Assembly: GCF_016134045.1 (NCBI RefSeq)
Contig: NZ_CP065915.1
Span: 2,542,001 to 2,606,000, forward strand
From: Pelagovum pacificum
Lineage (GTDB): Bacteria; Pseudomonadota; Alphaproteobacteria; Rhodobacterales; Rhodobacteraceae
DNA length: 64,000 nucleotides
Direction of reading: 5' to 3'
Made by a program: the position numbers and the translations under genes. This document shows, piece after piece, positions 27,081-36,335 of the stretch (positions within the stretch are counted from its first letter, which is position 1; the number at the start of each line of letters is the position of its first letter). Under the pieces are notes generated by a model. That model did not search any database and was not told the origin of the DNA. It worked only from the letters and a program-made list of their open reading frames with translations.

Positions 27081-27755
27081 CTACCCCTTCGGCGCCAGCG
27101 CCTTGAGCGCGGCACGGATCAGCGCCGCCGTATCGCCGGCGCCGCCATCCGCCGCCTCGGCGACGGCGCGGGAGGCTTCGGCGGGCGCGTAGCCGAGGTT
27201 GACGAGCGCGGAGAGCGCGTCGGACTGGGCGGCGCCGTCATGCACCACGGGGTTCGGCGCGGGCGCGGCGACGGGGTCGATCACCGCGTCCGTATCCACC
27301 TCGGCCGGCGGGGTGCCCATCGCCGCCGCCATCGTCCCGGCGAGCGCCATGACGCCCGGCGCCTTGTCCTTCAGCTCGTGGACGACGCGCTGTGCTGTCT
27401 TCGGGCCGACCCCCTTGGCCACCGCGATCGCGCGCGCATCGCCGAGCGCGATCGCGCGGCTCACTCCCTCCGCCCCGATCGCGCCGAGGATGGCGAGCGA
27501 CGCCTTCGCGCCGATGCCCTGCACCGACATCAGCAGCCGGTGCCACTCCTTCTCGACCAAGGTGGTGAAGCCGAAGAGCTGCAGCAGGTCCTCCCGCACC
27601 AGCAGGTCGGTATAGAGCGATACGGCCTCACCCGATCCCGGCAGGGAGGCCATGACCCGTTCGGAGACGTAGACCACGTAGCCCACGCCGCCGACCGAGA
27701 TCAGCACGTGGTCGCTCGCCCGGTAGTCGAGCCGTCCCGTCAGTCGGCCGATCAT
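27081..27755 (-). CDS. ruvA: Holliday junction DNA-binding protein RuvA
   Basis: The 224-residue protein has the OB-fold N-terminus ([31 protein letters not shown] region), two helix-hairpin-helix motifs ([18 protein letters not shown] and [21 protein letters not shown]) and a C-terminal RuvB-binding domain ([15 protein letters not shown]). The linker before the last domain is acidic and Ala-rich. The ATG overlaps the ruvC stop as ATGA, giving translational coupling. Confidence 0.97.
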   Translation of the reverse strand: MIGRLTGRLDYRASDHVLISVGGVGYVVYVSERVMASLPGSGEAVSLYTDLLVREDLLQLFGFTTLVEKEWHRLLMSVQGIGAKASLAILGAIGAEGVSRAIALGDARAIAVAKGVGPKTAQRVVHELKDKAPGVMALAGTMAAAMGTPPAEVDTDAVIDPVAAPAPNPVVHDGAAQSDALSALVNLGYAPAEASRAVAEAADGGAGDTAALIRAALKALAPKG

Positions 27756-28258
27756 GCGCCCGCCCTCTGAAGCGCAGCGGCGAGATGGCCGGAGGATTGC
27801 AGGTGATGGACGTGGCAGATCGCGATGGCGAGCGCGTCAGCGGCATCCGCCCCGTCGAGTTCCACCCCCGGCAGGTGCAGCCGCACCATGTGGGCGACCT
27901 GGCGCTTGTCGGCGTGGCCGACACCGACGACGGCCTTCTTCACCGCGTTCGGCGCATATTCCCCGATGGCGAGCCCGGCCTGCGCCGGCACGAGCATCGC
28001 GATCCCTCGCGCCTGGCCCAGCTTCAGCGTGCCCGCACCATCGCGGTTGACGAAGGTCTGCTCCACGGCCGCCGCGTCGGGCGCGTGCTGGCGGAGCACT
28101 TCGGCGAGTTGCAGGTGAAGGGACAGCAGCCGTTCCGCAAGGGTCGTCCCCTCGGAATTGCAGGTCCCGTTCGCGACATGGGAAATACGCGACCCGGACG
28201 AATCAACGACGCCCCAGCCGGTGTGCCTCAGCCCCGGATCTATCCCGATCACCCGCAT
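27752..28258 (-). CDS. ruvC: Holliday junction resolvase RuvC
   Basis: This 168-residue RNase H-fold endonuclease resolves Holliday junctions. The acidic catalytic residues are visible: Asp7 (IGIDPG), Glu66 (VEQTF), and Asp138/Asp141 ([14 protein letters not shown]). It is the first gene of ruvCAB. A possible LexA-like box lies just upstream (28295-28309). Confidence 0.97.
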   Translation of the reverse strand: MRVIGIDPGLRHTGWGVVDSSGSRISHVANGTCNSEGTTLAERLLSLHLQLAEVLRQHAPDAAAVEQTFVNRDGAGTLKLGQARGIAMLVPAQAGLAIGEYAPNAVKKAVVGVGHADKRQVAHMVRLHLPGVELDGADAADALAIAICHVHHLQSSGHLAAALQRAGA

Positions 28259-28294
28259 TCTGCCCCTGCCTTCTTGTGTTTGAGAGCGACGCTA

Positions 28295-28309
28295 GCACAA
28301 AGAGCGAAC
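28295..28309 (-). promoter_or_regulatory. Possible LexA (SOS) box upstream of ruvC, one mismatch
   Basis: On the minus strand the site reads GTTC, seven bases, GTGC. The alphaproteobacterial LexA consensus is GTTC-N7-GTTC, so it differs at one position. It lies 37 to 51 bases before the ruvC ATG, where a repressor could block the promoter. A single mismatch in eight fixed bases can easily arise by chance. Confidence 0.3.
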
Positions 28310-28391
28310 ATCGACCAACCCCCGTACGTGTCCCGAATGCGAAATCCAGCGGCCCGTTTGCGACATCAACAGAAAAACGCCGTCGTTTTTC

Positions 28392-28411
28392 AGCGGCTTA
28401 CGCCGCTTTTT
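28392..28411 (+). terminator. Hairpin with T run upstream of the DUF1127 gene
   Basis: AGCGGC-TTAC-GCCGCT followed directly by TTTT has the form of an intrinsic terminator on the plus strand. No plus-strand gene ends here: ruvC is divergent from 28258. It lies 126 bases before the DUF1127 start, so it could end a short leader transcript or small RNA, or act as an attenuator. There is no supporting leader peptide that I can see. Confidence 0.4.
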
Positions 28412-28536
28412 CGACATGCGCACAGAACATGGATGACATGCAATTTTCCCCCTTCCCGCCCGTTCAATTTCCGCCTAATTGCGCGGCAGAGAACGTAACG
28501 GAAGCTCATGGCTTCCCCACAGAAAGGACGACCGCG

Positions 28537-28755
28537 ATGGCGATCTTCGACACGACCCGCTCCTACGCCGCCCCACGCGGTGTCTTCGGCCCCGGCCGCG
28601 CAATCGCGCGCATGGTTGCCTCCCTCAACGCATGGCACGAGGCGCGGATGACCCGCACCGCGCTGTCCAAGCTGACGGCTCACGAACTGGCTGACATCGG
28701 CCTCGATCACGGCGACATCGACGTCGTCGCGGAAGGCCGCCGCAGCCGCCGCTGA
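28537..28755 (+). CDS. DUF1127 small protein
   Basis: The 72-residue protein ends in the DUF1127/YjiS signature LSKLTAHELADIGLDHGDI followed by an Arg-rich tail. In alphaproteobacteria such small basic proteins have been linked to RNA binding, stress response and phosphate or carbon control (for example CcaF1 in Rhodobacter). The ATG at 28537 has AGAAAGGACG upstream. A longer frame from 28276 is open but would run through the hairpin leader and is not DUF1127-like. A strong bidirectional terminator follows 22 bases after the stop. Confidence 0.87.
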   Translation: MAIFDTTRSYAAPRGVFGPGRAIARMVASLNAWHEARMTRTALSKLTAHELADIGLDHGDIDVVAEGRRSRR

Positions 28756-28777
28756 GAGCCACACTCACGGACAGTCG

Positions 28778-28814
28778 AAAAGGCCGCGATCCTCGTCCGG
28801 GATCGCGGCCTTTT
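28778..28814. terminator. Bidirectional intrinsic terminator
   Basis: A 15-base perfect stem (AAAAGGCCGCGATCC and its complement) has a short loop, an A run on the left and a T run on the right. It sits between the convergent DUF1127 gene (stop 28755) and the 115-residue protein gene (stop 28836), so it can terminate both transcripts. Confidence 0.93.
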
Positions 28815-28835
28815 CTCTTTCCGGGAGGCGGAAAC

Positions 28836-29183
28836 TCAGCCGAAGACGCCGTGGGCGGCGTCGACGATGAAACGGGTCGCGGGATCGATCTGCATCACGA
28901 AGGCGCCGATCAGTTCGACCGGGTTCTCGCGATCAAGGCCGGAGAGCTTCGCGGCATAGGCCGCGTCGCCGAGGTAGTAGACGAGGAAACACTTGAAGAG
29001 GAAGAGCGCTGCAAGGACGTAGACAGCCGGCCGCAGGCTCAGCTTCAGGCCGCCGCGCCGGCCGCGCATGACCACGAGCCCGTCCTTGTTCAGCTTCGGC
29101 GTGCCGCCATTTTCGCGAATGCGCTCATGCTCGCGCGTGATGCGTTTCACACGTTCGTGGAAGGGGCGTTGGGCCGTGCCCAT
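28836..29183 (-). CDS. Small single-pass membrane protein
   Basis: The 115-residue protein has a basic cytoplasmic N-terminus (RVKRITREHERIRE, then KLNKDGLVVMRGRRGG), one hydrophobic helix (about 52-72, LRPAVYVLAALFLFKCFLVYYLG) and a short C-terminal domain (ENPVELIGAFVMQIDPATRFI). I recognise no family with a known function. It is followed by the bidirectional terminator and lies 84 bases downstream of prmA. Confidence 0.72.
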   Translation of the reverse strand: MGTAQRPFHERVKRITREHERIRENGGTPKLNKDGLVVMRGRRGGLKLSLRPAVYVLAALFLFKCFLVYYLGDAAYAAKLSGLDRENPVELIGAFVMQIDPATRFIVDAAHGVFG

Positions 29184-29267
29184 GGATCGACTCCGCGCGT
29201 AGGTCCTGTTCTGCGCAGGATGGATAATCCCGAAATCTGGCCATTTCGCGGCCCGGATGCGGAAAGG

Positions 29268-30134
29268 TCAGCGCTGCATCAGCAGCGTGGTCCAGTCACC
29301 GATCGGCTCCCGGCGGACAAGGCTCAGCCCCTGTTCCGAATAGGCGGCGATCACGTCATCGGCCTGCTCGTTCAGCAGTCCGGACAGGATCACGTGCCCG
29401 CCGGGCGAGAGGACGCCTGTCAGCGACGGTGCGAGGTCGACGAGCGGCCCTTTGAGGATATTGGCGAAGATCAGGTCGAACGGCGCGGCGCCGGCGATCT
29501 CCTCGCCCTCGACTCCGGTCGCCTCGAGGCAGCGCACCCGGCCGACGAGGTCGTTGGCGGCGACGTTCGCCTCCGCCACATCCACCGCGACTTCGTCGAT
29601 GTCGGACGCCAGCACCCTGCCCGGCCAGAGCCGGGCCGCAGCCATCGCCAGAACGGCCGTGCCGCAGCCGACGTCGATCACGCTTTCCTTGGTGACACCC
29701 TCGTCCGCCAGCCCGTCGAGCACGCGAAGGCAGCCCAGCGTCGTGCCGTGGTGGCCGGTGCCGAACGCCATCGAGGCCTCGATCAGCAGCGCGATGCGCC
29801 CCTCGGGCACGCGGTCGGCATCATGGCTGCCATAGACGAAGAAGCGTCCCGCCTCGACCGGGGCGAGTTCACGCCGGACCTTCGCGACCCAGTCGGTCTC
29901 GGGCAGTTCGGAAACGAGGAAGGGCTTCGCACCCTGGCTCGCCGCCAGGAGGTCGAGCGCGATGACGTCCGGCTTGTCGGTGAAATAGGCTCCGACTTCC
30001 CAAAGCCCGGAGCCGTCTTCCATCTCGAACACCCCGACGCCGGTCGGAGCCGGATCGAGGTCCTCCAGGAACTCGCCCAGCGCCTCGGCAGAGGCTTTTG
30101 CCCCGACGGTGGTCATGGCGGTGAAAGTGGGCAT
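29268..30134 (-). CDS. prmA: Ribosomal protein L11 methyltransferase PrmA
   Basis: The 288-residue enzyme methylates lysines and the N-terminus of ribosomal protein L11 using SAM. The PrmA signature MAFGTGHHGTT (122-132) is followed by the SAM motif DVGCGTAVLA (154-163) and by FANILKGPL. The N-terminal substrate-recognition domain is shorter and more divergent than in E. coli, as is common in alphaproteobacteria. I used the ATG at 30134, preceded by GAGGAGCG; the upstream extension to 30191 is not supported. Confidence 0.93.
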   Translation of the reverse strand: MPTFTAMTTVGAKASAEALGEFLEDLDPAPTGVGVFEMEDGSGLWEVGAYFTDKPDVIALDLLAASQGAKPFLVSELPETDWVAKVRRELAPVEAGRFFVYGSHDADRVPEGRIALLIEASMAFGTGHHGTTLGCLRVLDGLADEGVTKESVIDVGCGTAVLAMAAARLWPGRVLASDIDEVAVDVAEANVAANDLVGRVRCLEATGVEGEEIAGAAPFDLIFANILKGPLVDLAPSLTGVLSPGGHVILSGLLNEQADDVIAAYSEQGLSLVRREPIGDWTTLLMQR

Positions 30135-30239
30135 GTGGGCGCTCCTCGGACAAGTCGCGGCCCCTATGCTCCGCCAGCGGCGAAGCGTCAATGGAGGCCG
30201 GGCGCGTCGGCGCCCGACCCCGGGTCGTCCGTTGGCCGA

Positions 30240-30893
30240 TCAGGCGGCGGCGACGCCGATCGGGCAGGTCACGCCCGTGCCGCCAAGCCCGCAGTAGCCC
30301 GCCGGGTTCTTGGCAAGGTACTGCTGGTGGTAGTGCTCGGCGAAGTAGAACTCCGGCGCGGGAACGATCTCCGTCGTGATGTCGCCGTAGCCAGCCTCGT
30401 CCAGCTTCGGCTGGAAGGCCTCGCGCGACCGCGCAGCGGCCTTGGCCTGCGCGTCGGTGTAGGTGTAGATACCCGACCGGTACTGCGTGCCCATGTCGTT
30501 GCCTTGGCGCATGCCCTGCGTCGGGTCATGGCCTTCCCAGAACACCTTGAGCAGCTCGTCGTAGCTGACCTGGTTCGGGTCGTAGACCACGCGCACCACT
30601 TCGTTGTGACCGGTCTGACCGGTGCAGACCTCCTCATAAGTGGCGTTCGGCGTGTGGCCGCCTGCATAGCCCACCATGGTCAGCCAGACGCCGGGGACGT
30701 TCCAGAACTTGCGCTCGACGCCCCAGAAACAGCCCATGCCGAACATCGCCACTTCCATGCCCTCGGGCACCTCGGCGGTCAGCGGGCGGCCGGAGAGGAA
30801 GTGCGTCTCCGCCGTGGGGATCGGCCGGTCGCGGCCCGGCAGGGCTTCTGAGGGGGCGACCAATTCCATCTTCTTCGACTTCAGTCCGAACAT
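30240..30893 (-). CDS. msrA: Peptide-methionine (S)-S-oxide reductase MsrA
   Basis: This 217-residue enzyme reduces methionine-S-sulfoxide in damaged proteins. The catalytic Cys55 is in GMGCFWGVE, followed by [22 protein letters not shown], and resolving cysteines lie near the C-terminus ([10 protein letters not shown]). It has the longer N-terminal extension seen in E. coli-type MsrA. The ATG at 30893 is the first with family-like sequence; the frame stays open much further upstream only because the DNA is GC-rich. Confidence 0.96.
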   Translation of the reverse strand: MFGLKSKKMELVAPSEALPGRDRPIPTAETHFLSGRPLTAEVPEGMEVAMFGMGCFWGVERKFWNVPGVWLTMVGYAGGHTPNATYEEVCTGQTGHNEVVRVVYDPNQVSYDELLKVFWEGHDPTQGMRQGNDMGTQYRSGIYTYTDAQAKAAARSREAFQPKLDEAGYGDITTEIVPAPEFYFAEHYHQQYLAKNPAGYCGLGGTGVTCPIGVAAA

Positions 30894-30949
30894 GCGACTC
30901 TCCCTTCGGGGTTGCTTGCCCCCGATATAGGGGCGCGAGCGCGGTCCGG

Positions 30950-32191
30950 CTACTCGGCAGGGGCCGCGAGGGGGCCCGAAAACACGGTCTCGTGACCCGG
31001 CTCCGGGTGGCGCGGCACCATCATCGCCAGGACCAGCGACGTCACGGCCATCCCCGCCGCGAGCACGAAGACCGCGCCCGGCGAGACCAGCCAGAGGTAG
31101 CCGAGCAGCGCCGGCAGGAAGACCGCCGCGATGTGGTTGATGGTGAAGGCCACGGCCGCCGTCGGCGCGATATCCCCCGGATCGGCGATCTTCTGGAAGT
31201 AGGTCTTCAGTGCCAGCGCCAGCGCGAAGAAGATGTGGTCGATCACGTAGAGGACCGAGGCCAGCACGACGCCCCAGCCGAAGGCGTAGATGCCCCCGTA
31301 GGCAAGGAACACGATGGTCAGGCCGACATATTCGAACACCAGCGCGAACCGCTCCCCGAAGCGGCCGACGACGCGCCCCAACACGGGGGCGAGGATCATG
31401 TTCGCGACAAGGTTGATCAGGAACAGCGCGGTCACCTGGTGAACCTGGAAGCCGAACCGCTCGACCATCATGAAACCCGCGAAGACCACGAAGATCTGCC
31501 GCCGTGCGCCCGACATGAACTGCAGCGCGTAATAGAGCCAGTAGCGCTTTCTCAGCACGAAGGTCTTGAGCTGCGGGTTGGGTGCTTCGAACTGCGGATA
31601 GGCGAACAGGCAGAACAGCGCGATCAGGGCCGTGAAACCGCCGGAAACCCAGTAGACGAAGCTGTAGGACAGCTCGAACGTCTCCCAGGTCATGACGATC
31701 AGCACGTAGGCCACCAGCGTCGCGGCGGAGCCCGCCGCCATGATGAAGCCGAGCATCTGCGGCGCGCGCAGCTTGTCGATCCACTGCAGCTGCAGCGACT
31801 GGTTCACCGTCTCGAAATAGTGGAAGCCGATCGAGGACAGCATGGTGATCGTCAGGATGCCGCCCATGCTTGGAAACTGCGCGGTGACGGCCGTCGCAAG
31901 GCCCAGCATGATCAGCGCCACGATGCCGAGCACCTGCTCCCGGATGACCATGATGAGCGCGATCACCCCGATGGCGAGGAAGCCCGGTATCTCGCGCACC
32001 GTGTGCAGCCAGCCGATGTCCTGCCCGTCGAAGTCGGCGACCTCGATGACGAAGTTGTTGAGCAGCGAGGACCAGGTCGCGAAGGCGATCGGCTGGGCCA
32101 TGGCCATCAGGAACAGCAGCGACACGGGCCGTCTCCAGAGCGGCAGGTGACGCGCTTCAGAGAGGGGTACAATGCGCATGGGAAAAGCCAT
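30950..32191 (-). CDS. MFS transporter of unknown substrate
   Basis: The 413-residue membrane protein has about 12 helices and an MFS-like fold: [21 protein letters not shown] resembles motif A in the second half. The first half has an unusual loop with [26 protein letters not shown]. No substrate signature is visible. Starts at 32191 and 32179 are both possible; neither has a strong ribosome-binding site. It lies 56 bases upstream of msrA on the same strand and may be cotranscribed with it. Confidence 0.78.
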   Translation of the reverse strand: MAFPMRIVPLSEARHLPLWRRPVSLLFLMAMAQPIAFATWSSLLNNFVIEVADFDGQDIGWLHTVREIPGFLAIGVIALIMVIREQVLGIVALIMLGLATAVTAQFPSMGGILTITMLSSIGFHYFETVNQSLQLQWIDKLRAPQMLGFIMAAGSAATLVAYVLIVMTWETFELSYSFVYWVSGGFTALIALFCLFAYPQFEAPNPQLKTFVLRKRYWLYYALQFMSGARRQIFVVFAGFMMVERFGFQVHQVTALFLINLVANMILAPVLGRVVGRFGERFALVFEYVGLTIVFLAYGGIYAFGWGVVLASVLYVIDHIFFALALALKTYFQKIADPGDIAPTAAVAFTINHIAAVFLPALLGYLWLVSPGAVFVLAAGMAVTSLVLAMMVPRHPEPGHETVFSGPLAAPAE

Positions 32192-32324
32192 TAGACCGCT
32201 TTTCGGGCTTTGACGAGACCCCTGTCCACCGATGGCTGCACAGGCCGTTGCGCATTTCCCGACGTGGCGTAACCTGTCGGCGTCTCGGGGGCCGAGTCCC
32301 CGGCTTTGTCAGTGGAACATTTCG

Positions 32325-32807
32325 ATGCGCAGCTTCAGACGTATCGCCTTGGCCCTCGGTTTCGCCCTGCCGGGCGCGACGGCCTCGGCGGATCATTTCA
32401 TGGCCACCGCCGACCCGGAGGTCGTCTACGCGATCAACCAGATCGTCGGCTATTATTACGGGGCCTGCCAGGCCGGCAACCAGATGGGCTGCCAGATGGC
32501 GGAAATGGCGCAGCAGGAGGGCTACGCCATGCTGAACGCCGGCTATGACTGCATGATGTACAATTACGAGGAGGGCTGCTGGTACTACAACCAGTCCTAC
32601 CAGCGGCTCGGCATGCACCTCGCCCAGCTTCAGCAGGCCCAGCAGAGCGGGATGATCGGCGGGGGCGGCAACCCGCTCGGCGCGACTCACGAGGAGCGGA
32701 TGACCAACATCCACAACTGGGGCCAGTCGCGGCTCGCCTGGGGCCAGCAGCAGAGCCAGCTGATGGACCAGCGTCACGAGCAGTTTATGCAGACCCTGCG
32801 GGAGTAG
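32325..32807 (+). CDS. Small secreted protein with four cysteines, rich in Gln, Met and Tyr
   Basis: The 160-residue product has a signal peptide with likely cleavage after residue 22 (ATASA-DHF). The mature part contains four cysteines (48, 56, 76, 85) in two similar halves, each with a Cys-x7/8-Cys spacing (GACQAGNQMGC and DCMMYNYEEGC). A Gln-rich helical tail follows (LAQLQQAQQSG, WGQQQSQLMDQRHEQFMQ). I do not recognise a family. The cysteine pairing suggests two disulfides in the periplasm; the Met/Gln/Tyr content might suit metal binding, but that is speculation. Repeat cluster A starts 56 bases after its stop. Confidence 0.7.
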   Translation: MRSFRRIALALGFALPGATASADHFMATADPEVVYAINQIVGYYYGACQAGNQMGCQMAEMAQQEGYAMLNAGYDCMMYNYEEGCWYYNQSYQRLGMHLAQLQQAQQSGMIGGGGNPLGATHEERMTNIHNWGQSRLAWGQQQSQLMDQRHEQFMQTLRE

Positions 32808-32863
32808 GCTCGGGTCAGGTGTGCCGGGGTACCGGGCGGGTAATTTGGTCGGGTGCGCCCCGT

Positions 32864-33217
32864 CCCCTCACCCTGCCCTCTCCCCCGCGGGGAGAGGGTT
32901 CCACCGCCCCAACGTAGGGTGCGCGCTCGATGCGCACCCGTCGTTACACACCGCCCCCTCACCCTGCCGTCTCCCCTGCGGGGAGAGGGTTCCGCCGCCC
33001 CGGCGTAGGGTGCGCGCTCGATGCGCACCCGTCGTTGCGCACCATCCCCCTCACCCTGCCCTCTCCCCCGCGGGGAGAGAGTTCCACCGCCCCAACGTAG
33101 GGTGCGCGCTCGATGCGCACCCGTCGTTGCGCACCTCCCCCTCACCCTGCCCTCTCCCCCGCGGGGAGAGGGTTTCACCACCCCGGCGTAGGGTGCGCGC
33201 TCGATGCGCACCCGCCA
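32864..33217. repeat. Tandem palindromic repeat cluster A, four units of about 91 bp
   Basis: Four units start near 32864, 32955, 33047 and 33138, with periods of 91, 92 and 91. Each has a palindrome around CCCCGCGGGG with arms of the form CCCTCTCC/GGAGAGGG, then a linker, then a second inverted repeat with arms GGGTGCGC and GCGCACCC around GCTCGAT (cores at 32914, 33005, 33097 and 33188). The cluster fills the gap between the convergent secreted-protein gene and priA, ending 10 bases from the priA stop. Frames through it encode only repetitive peptides. Confidence 0.92.
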
Positions 33218-33227
33218 TCCACCACCA

Positions 33228-35426
33228 TCAATAAAAACTCTGCGGATCGATATCGATTGCCATCCGGGTCTCGCCCTTCAGCCGCACCTGCGCCGCCCAT
33301 TCGGCCAGCGCCGCCTGGATCGGCGCGCCCTTGTCGGCCTTCACGAGCAGCCGCACCCGGTGCCGCCCCCGGATCCGGGCGATGGGGGCCGGGGCGGGGC
33401 CGAAGACCTGCGCCCCGATCCGCCGGAGCGGTCCGTCGTGCCGGGCGAGGTGGTTGCCGAGGTCGAAACACACCTGCACGTCCGGGCTCGACAGCACGAT
33501 CCCCGCCATCCGGCCATAGGGCGGCACACCCGCGGCCTTGCGCTCGGCGGCCTCGGCCATCCAGAACGCCTCCTCGTCGCCGCCGAGGATCGCACGGATC
33601 ACCGGGTGCTCCGGCTGGAAGGTCTGAAGCAGCGCCTCGCCCTTCGCCTCCGACCGCCCGGCACGGCCGGCGACCTGCCGCATCAGCTGGAACGTCCGCT
33701 CCGCCGCGCGCAGGTCCGACCCCTGCAGGCCAAGATCGGAATCGATCACGCCCACCAAGGTCAACTTCGGGAAATTGTGCCCCTTCGCAACGAGTTGTGT
33801 GCCAATGATGATGTCGGCCCCGCCGGCCGCGATCTCTTCGATCACCGCCTTCAACTGCCGCGCCGTGCCGTAGAGGTCGGACGACAGCACGACCACCTTC
33901 GCGTCGGGAAACCGCGCCACCGCCTCCTCGGCCAGCCGCTCGACCCCGGGTCCGACGGGGGCGAGCTTGTCTTCTGCCTCGCAGCTCGGGCACTTCGTGG
34001 GCATCGGTTTCGTCTCACCGCACTGGTGACACATCAGCCGCTTGAGGAACCGGTGCTCCACCATCCGCGCGTCGCACTGGTCACAGCCGATCTGGTGCCC
34101 GCACGCCCGGCAGACCGTCACCGGCGCATATCCCCGGCGGTTCAGGAACAGGAGCGACTGCTCGCCCCGCTCGAGCCGCGCCTCGACCGCTTTCTGCAGC
34201 GAGGGCGAGATCCAGGCCGAGCCCGGCAGGTCTTCGTCGCGCATGTCGATGGCCCGCATGTCCGGCATCACCGCCTCGCCGAAGCGCGAGGTCAGCTCGA
34301 CCCGGCGATACTTGCCCTGCTCGACGTTGGCCCAGCTCTCGAGAGAGGGTGTGGCCGACGCCAGCACGACCTGCGCGTCGTTGATCGAGGCCCGCAGCAC
34401 CGCCATGTCCCGCGCGTTGTAGAGCACCCCGTCCTCCTGCTTGTAGGAGGTGTCGTGTTCCTCATCGACGACGATCAGGCCGAGGTCGCGGAACGGCAGG
34501 AACAGCGCGGAGCGGGCGCCGACGACCATCCGCGCCTGCCCGTCGGAGACCATCTTCCACGCCCGCCGCCGCTCGGTCATCGTCACGCCGGAATGCCATT
34601 CCGCCGGCATCCCGCCGAACCGCGCCTCGACCCGGGCGAGGAACTCCGCCGAAAGCGCGATCTCGGGCAGCAGGACAAGGACCTGCCGGCCGGCGCGCAG
34701 GCATTCAGCCACCGCCTCGAGATAGACTTCGGTCTTGCCCGACCCCGTCACGCCCCGCAGCAGCGTCGTGCCATACTTGCCCGAGCGCACCCCGGCGCGC
34801 AGCACCTCCGCCCCGGCGAGCTGGTCGGCGGTCAGCGCCTTGGCGCCGTGGTCAGGATCGAGCGTGGCGTAGGGGCCGTCGCGCGGCGCGGCCTCCTCGT
34901 TCACGACGCCCTGCTTCACCAGCCCCTTGATGACCGAGGTGCCGACCCCCGCCATCTCGGCCAGCTCGCCCAGCGTGAAGGACAGCCCGCCGTACTCCTC
35001 GAGCACCGCCAGCACCTTCTCGCGCGCGCTCGTCATGCGGTCGGGCTCCGCATCGCCCAGCCGGTAGACCGTGCGCAGCGCCGGCGGATCGCCGAGGCCG
35101 GGGTTGCGGGTCGCGAGCCGGAGCATCGCGGGCATCGGCGTCAGCGTGTAATCGGCGGCCCGGCCAAGGAACTGGCGCATCTCCTCCGCCATCGGCGCGG
35201 TGTCCAGCACGCGGCTCACGGAGCGCACCTTGCTGTAGTCGAAATCGCCGCGCCCGGCGCCCCACACGACGCCCATCACCTTGCGCGGCCCCAGCGGCAC
35301 CTCGACATAGGCCCCCTGCCAGCAGCCGCCCTCGGGCGCCTTGTAGTCGAGCAGCCGGTCGAGGGGTTGCGTCGTCAGCACCCCCACCAGCTCGCCCTCG
35401 TGAAAGAACGGAGTATCGCTCGCCAT
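33228..35426 (-). CDS. priA: Primosomal replication restart helicase PriA
   Basis: This 732-residue superfamily 2 helicase reloads the replisome at stalled forks. The N-terminal 3' DNA-binding domain is about 1-105, Walker A is GVTGSGKT at 225-232, the DEEH box is at 321-324, and two zinc-binding clusters (CRACGHQIGCDQC and CHQCGETKPMPTKCPSC) sit between the helicase lobes near 440-480. The motif V/VI regions IGTQLVAKGHNFP and QVAGRAGR are present. It is complete and divergent from the aldolase gene, with 182 bases between the two starts. Confidence 0.97.
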   Translation of the reverse strand: MASDTPFFHEGELVGVLTTQPLDRLLDYKAPEGGCWQGAYVEVPLGPRKVMGVVWGAGRGDFDYSKVRSVSRVLDTAPMAEEMRQFLGRAADYTLTPMPAMLRLATRNPGLGDPPALRTVYRLGDAEPDRMTSAREKVLAVLEEYGGLSFTLGELAEMAGVGTSVIKGLVKQGVVNEEAAPRDGPYATLDPDHGAKALTADQLAGAEVLRAGVRSGKYGTTLLRGVTGSGKTEVYLEAVAECLRAGRQVLVLLPEIALSAEFLARVEARFGGMPAEWHSGVTMTERRRAWKMVSDGQARMVVGARSALFLPFRDLGLIVVDEEHDTSYKQEDGVLYNARDMAVLRASINDAQVVLASATPSLESWANVEQGKYRRVELTSRFGEAVMPDMRAIDMRDEDLPGSAWISPSLQKAVEARLERGEQSLLFLNRRGYAPVTVCRACGHQIGCDQCDARMVEHRFLKRLMCHQCGETKPMPTKCPSCEAEDKLAPVGPGVERLAEEAVARFPDAKVVVLSSDLYGTARQLKAVIEEIAAGGADIIIGTQLVAKGHNFPKLTLVGVIDSDLGLQGSDLRAAERTFQLMRQVAGRAGRSEAKGEALLQTFQPEHPVIRAILGGDEEAFWMAEAAERKAAGVPPYGRMAGIVLSSPDVQVCFDLGNHLARHDGPLRRIGAQVFGPAPAPIARIRGRHRVRLLVKADKGAPIQAALAEWAAQVRLKGETRMAIDIDPQSFY

Positions 35427-35608
35427 GGCCGTGATTTGCGCCTTCGGCCGGCCATTGTCGAGAGCGACCTCGGAACAGCTGTCCGGCGCGAACGTTCGGA
35501 AGAGAGGAACACCCCGCTCCGCCGACTTCCCCGTTAGCGCCTGACATGCTAGAGGCGACGCGAAGCCGGCGGGGCCCCCGCCTAAGGCAGCCTTGAAGGA
35601 GCAATCCC

Positions 35609-36262
35609 GTGAAATTCTTCGTAGACACCGCCGAAATCGACGCCATCCGCGAACTCCATGCCCTCGGCATGGTCGACGGCGTGACGACCAACCCCTCGCT
35701 GATCGCCAAGTCCGGCCGTGACATCAAGGAAGTCACCAAGGAGATCTGCGATCTCGTCGACGGCCCCGTCTCCGCCGAGACGGTCGCGCTCGACGCCGAG
35801 GGCATGATCAAGGAAGGCCACGAGCTGAAGAAGATCGCCGACAACATCGCGATCAAGGTTCCGCTGACGTGGGAAGGCCTGAAGGCCTGCAAGACGCTCA
35901 CCGACGAAGGCCACATGGTCAACGTGACGCTCTGCTTCTCGGCCAACCAGGCGCTGCTCGCCGCCAAGGCCGGCGCGACCTTCATCTCGCCCTTCATCGG
36001 CCGCCTTGACGACCTCAACATCGACGGGATGGAGCTGATCGCCGACATCCGCGAAATCTACGACAACTACGGCTTCACCACGCAGATCCTCGCCGCATCC
36101 ATCCGCTCGGCCAACCACATGAGCGAAGCCGCGAAGATCGGTGCCGACGTGGCGACCGCGCCGCCGGCCGTCATCCATGCGATGGCGAACCACGTCCTGA
36201 CGGACAAGGGCCTCGACGCCTTCCTGAAGGACTGGGAGAAGACCGGTCAGAAGATCGTCTGA
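35609..36262 (+). CDS. fsa: Transaldolase-like fructose-6-phosphate aldolase family protein
   Basis: This 217-residue short transaldolase belongs to the FSA/TalC/MipB group. The Schiff-base lysine is Lys83 in IKVPLTWEG, with the N-terminal FFVDTAEI and the [11 protein letters not shown] motif and [10 protein letters not shown] in the core. Members either transfer dihydroxyacetone units (transaldolase, pentose phosphate pathway) or cleave fructose-6-phosphate; sequence alone does not separate these. A clear terminator follows the stop. The gene symbol reflects the family, not proven activity. Confidence 0.92.
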   Translation: MKFFVDTAEIDAIRELHALGMVDGVTTNPSLIAKSGRDIKEVTKEICDLVDGPVSAETVALDAEGMIKEGHELKKIADNIAIKVPLTWEGLKACKTLTDEGHMVNVTLCFSANQALLAAKAGATFISPFIGRLDDLNIDGMELIADIREIYDNYGFTTQILAASIRSANHMSEAAKIGADVATAPPAVIHAMANHVLTDKGLDAFLKDWEKTGQKIV

Positions 36263-36291
36263 TCGACCGCGTCCCCTCGGGGCCAGACAGG

Positions 36292-36319
36292 AACGCCCGG
36301 CTTCCGCCGGGCGTTTTTC
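36292..36319 (+). terminator. Intrinsic terminator of the aldolase gene
   Basis: ACGCCCGGC and GCCGGGCGT form a perfect nine-base stem with a four-base loop, followed by TTTTTCG. It begins 30 bases after the stop codon and just before repeat cluster B. Confidence 0.92.
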
Positions 36320-36335
36320 GTTTCGGTCCCCGTGC

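Noticed and set aside
28276..28536. N-terminal extension of the DUF1127 gene
   Set aside because: The extension runs through a hairpin leader, is not DUF1127-like, and the ATG at 28537 has a good ribosome-binding site.
32774..33234. Open frames through repeat cluster A on both strands
   Set aside because: They encode the same Pro/Arg/Gly-rich peptide repeated with the 91-bp period and have no independent coding evidence.
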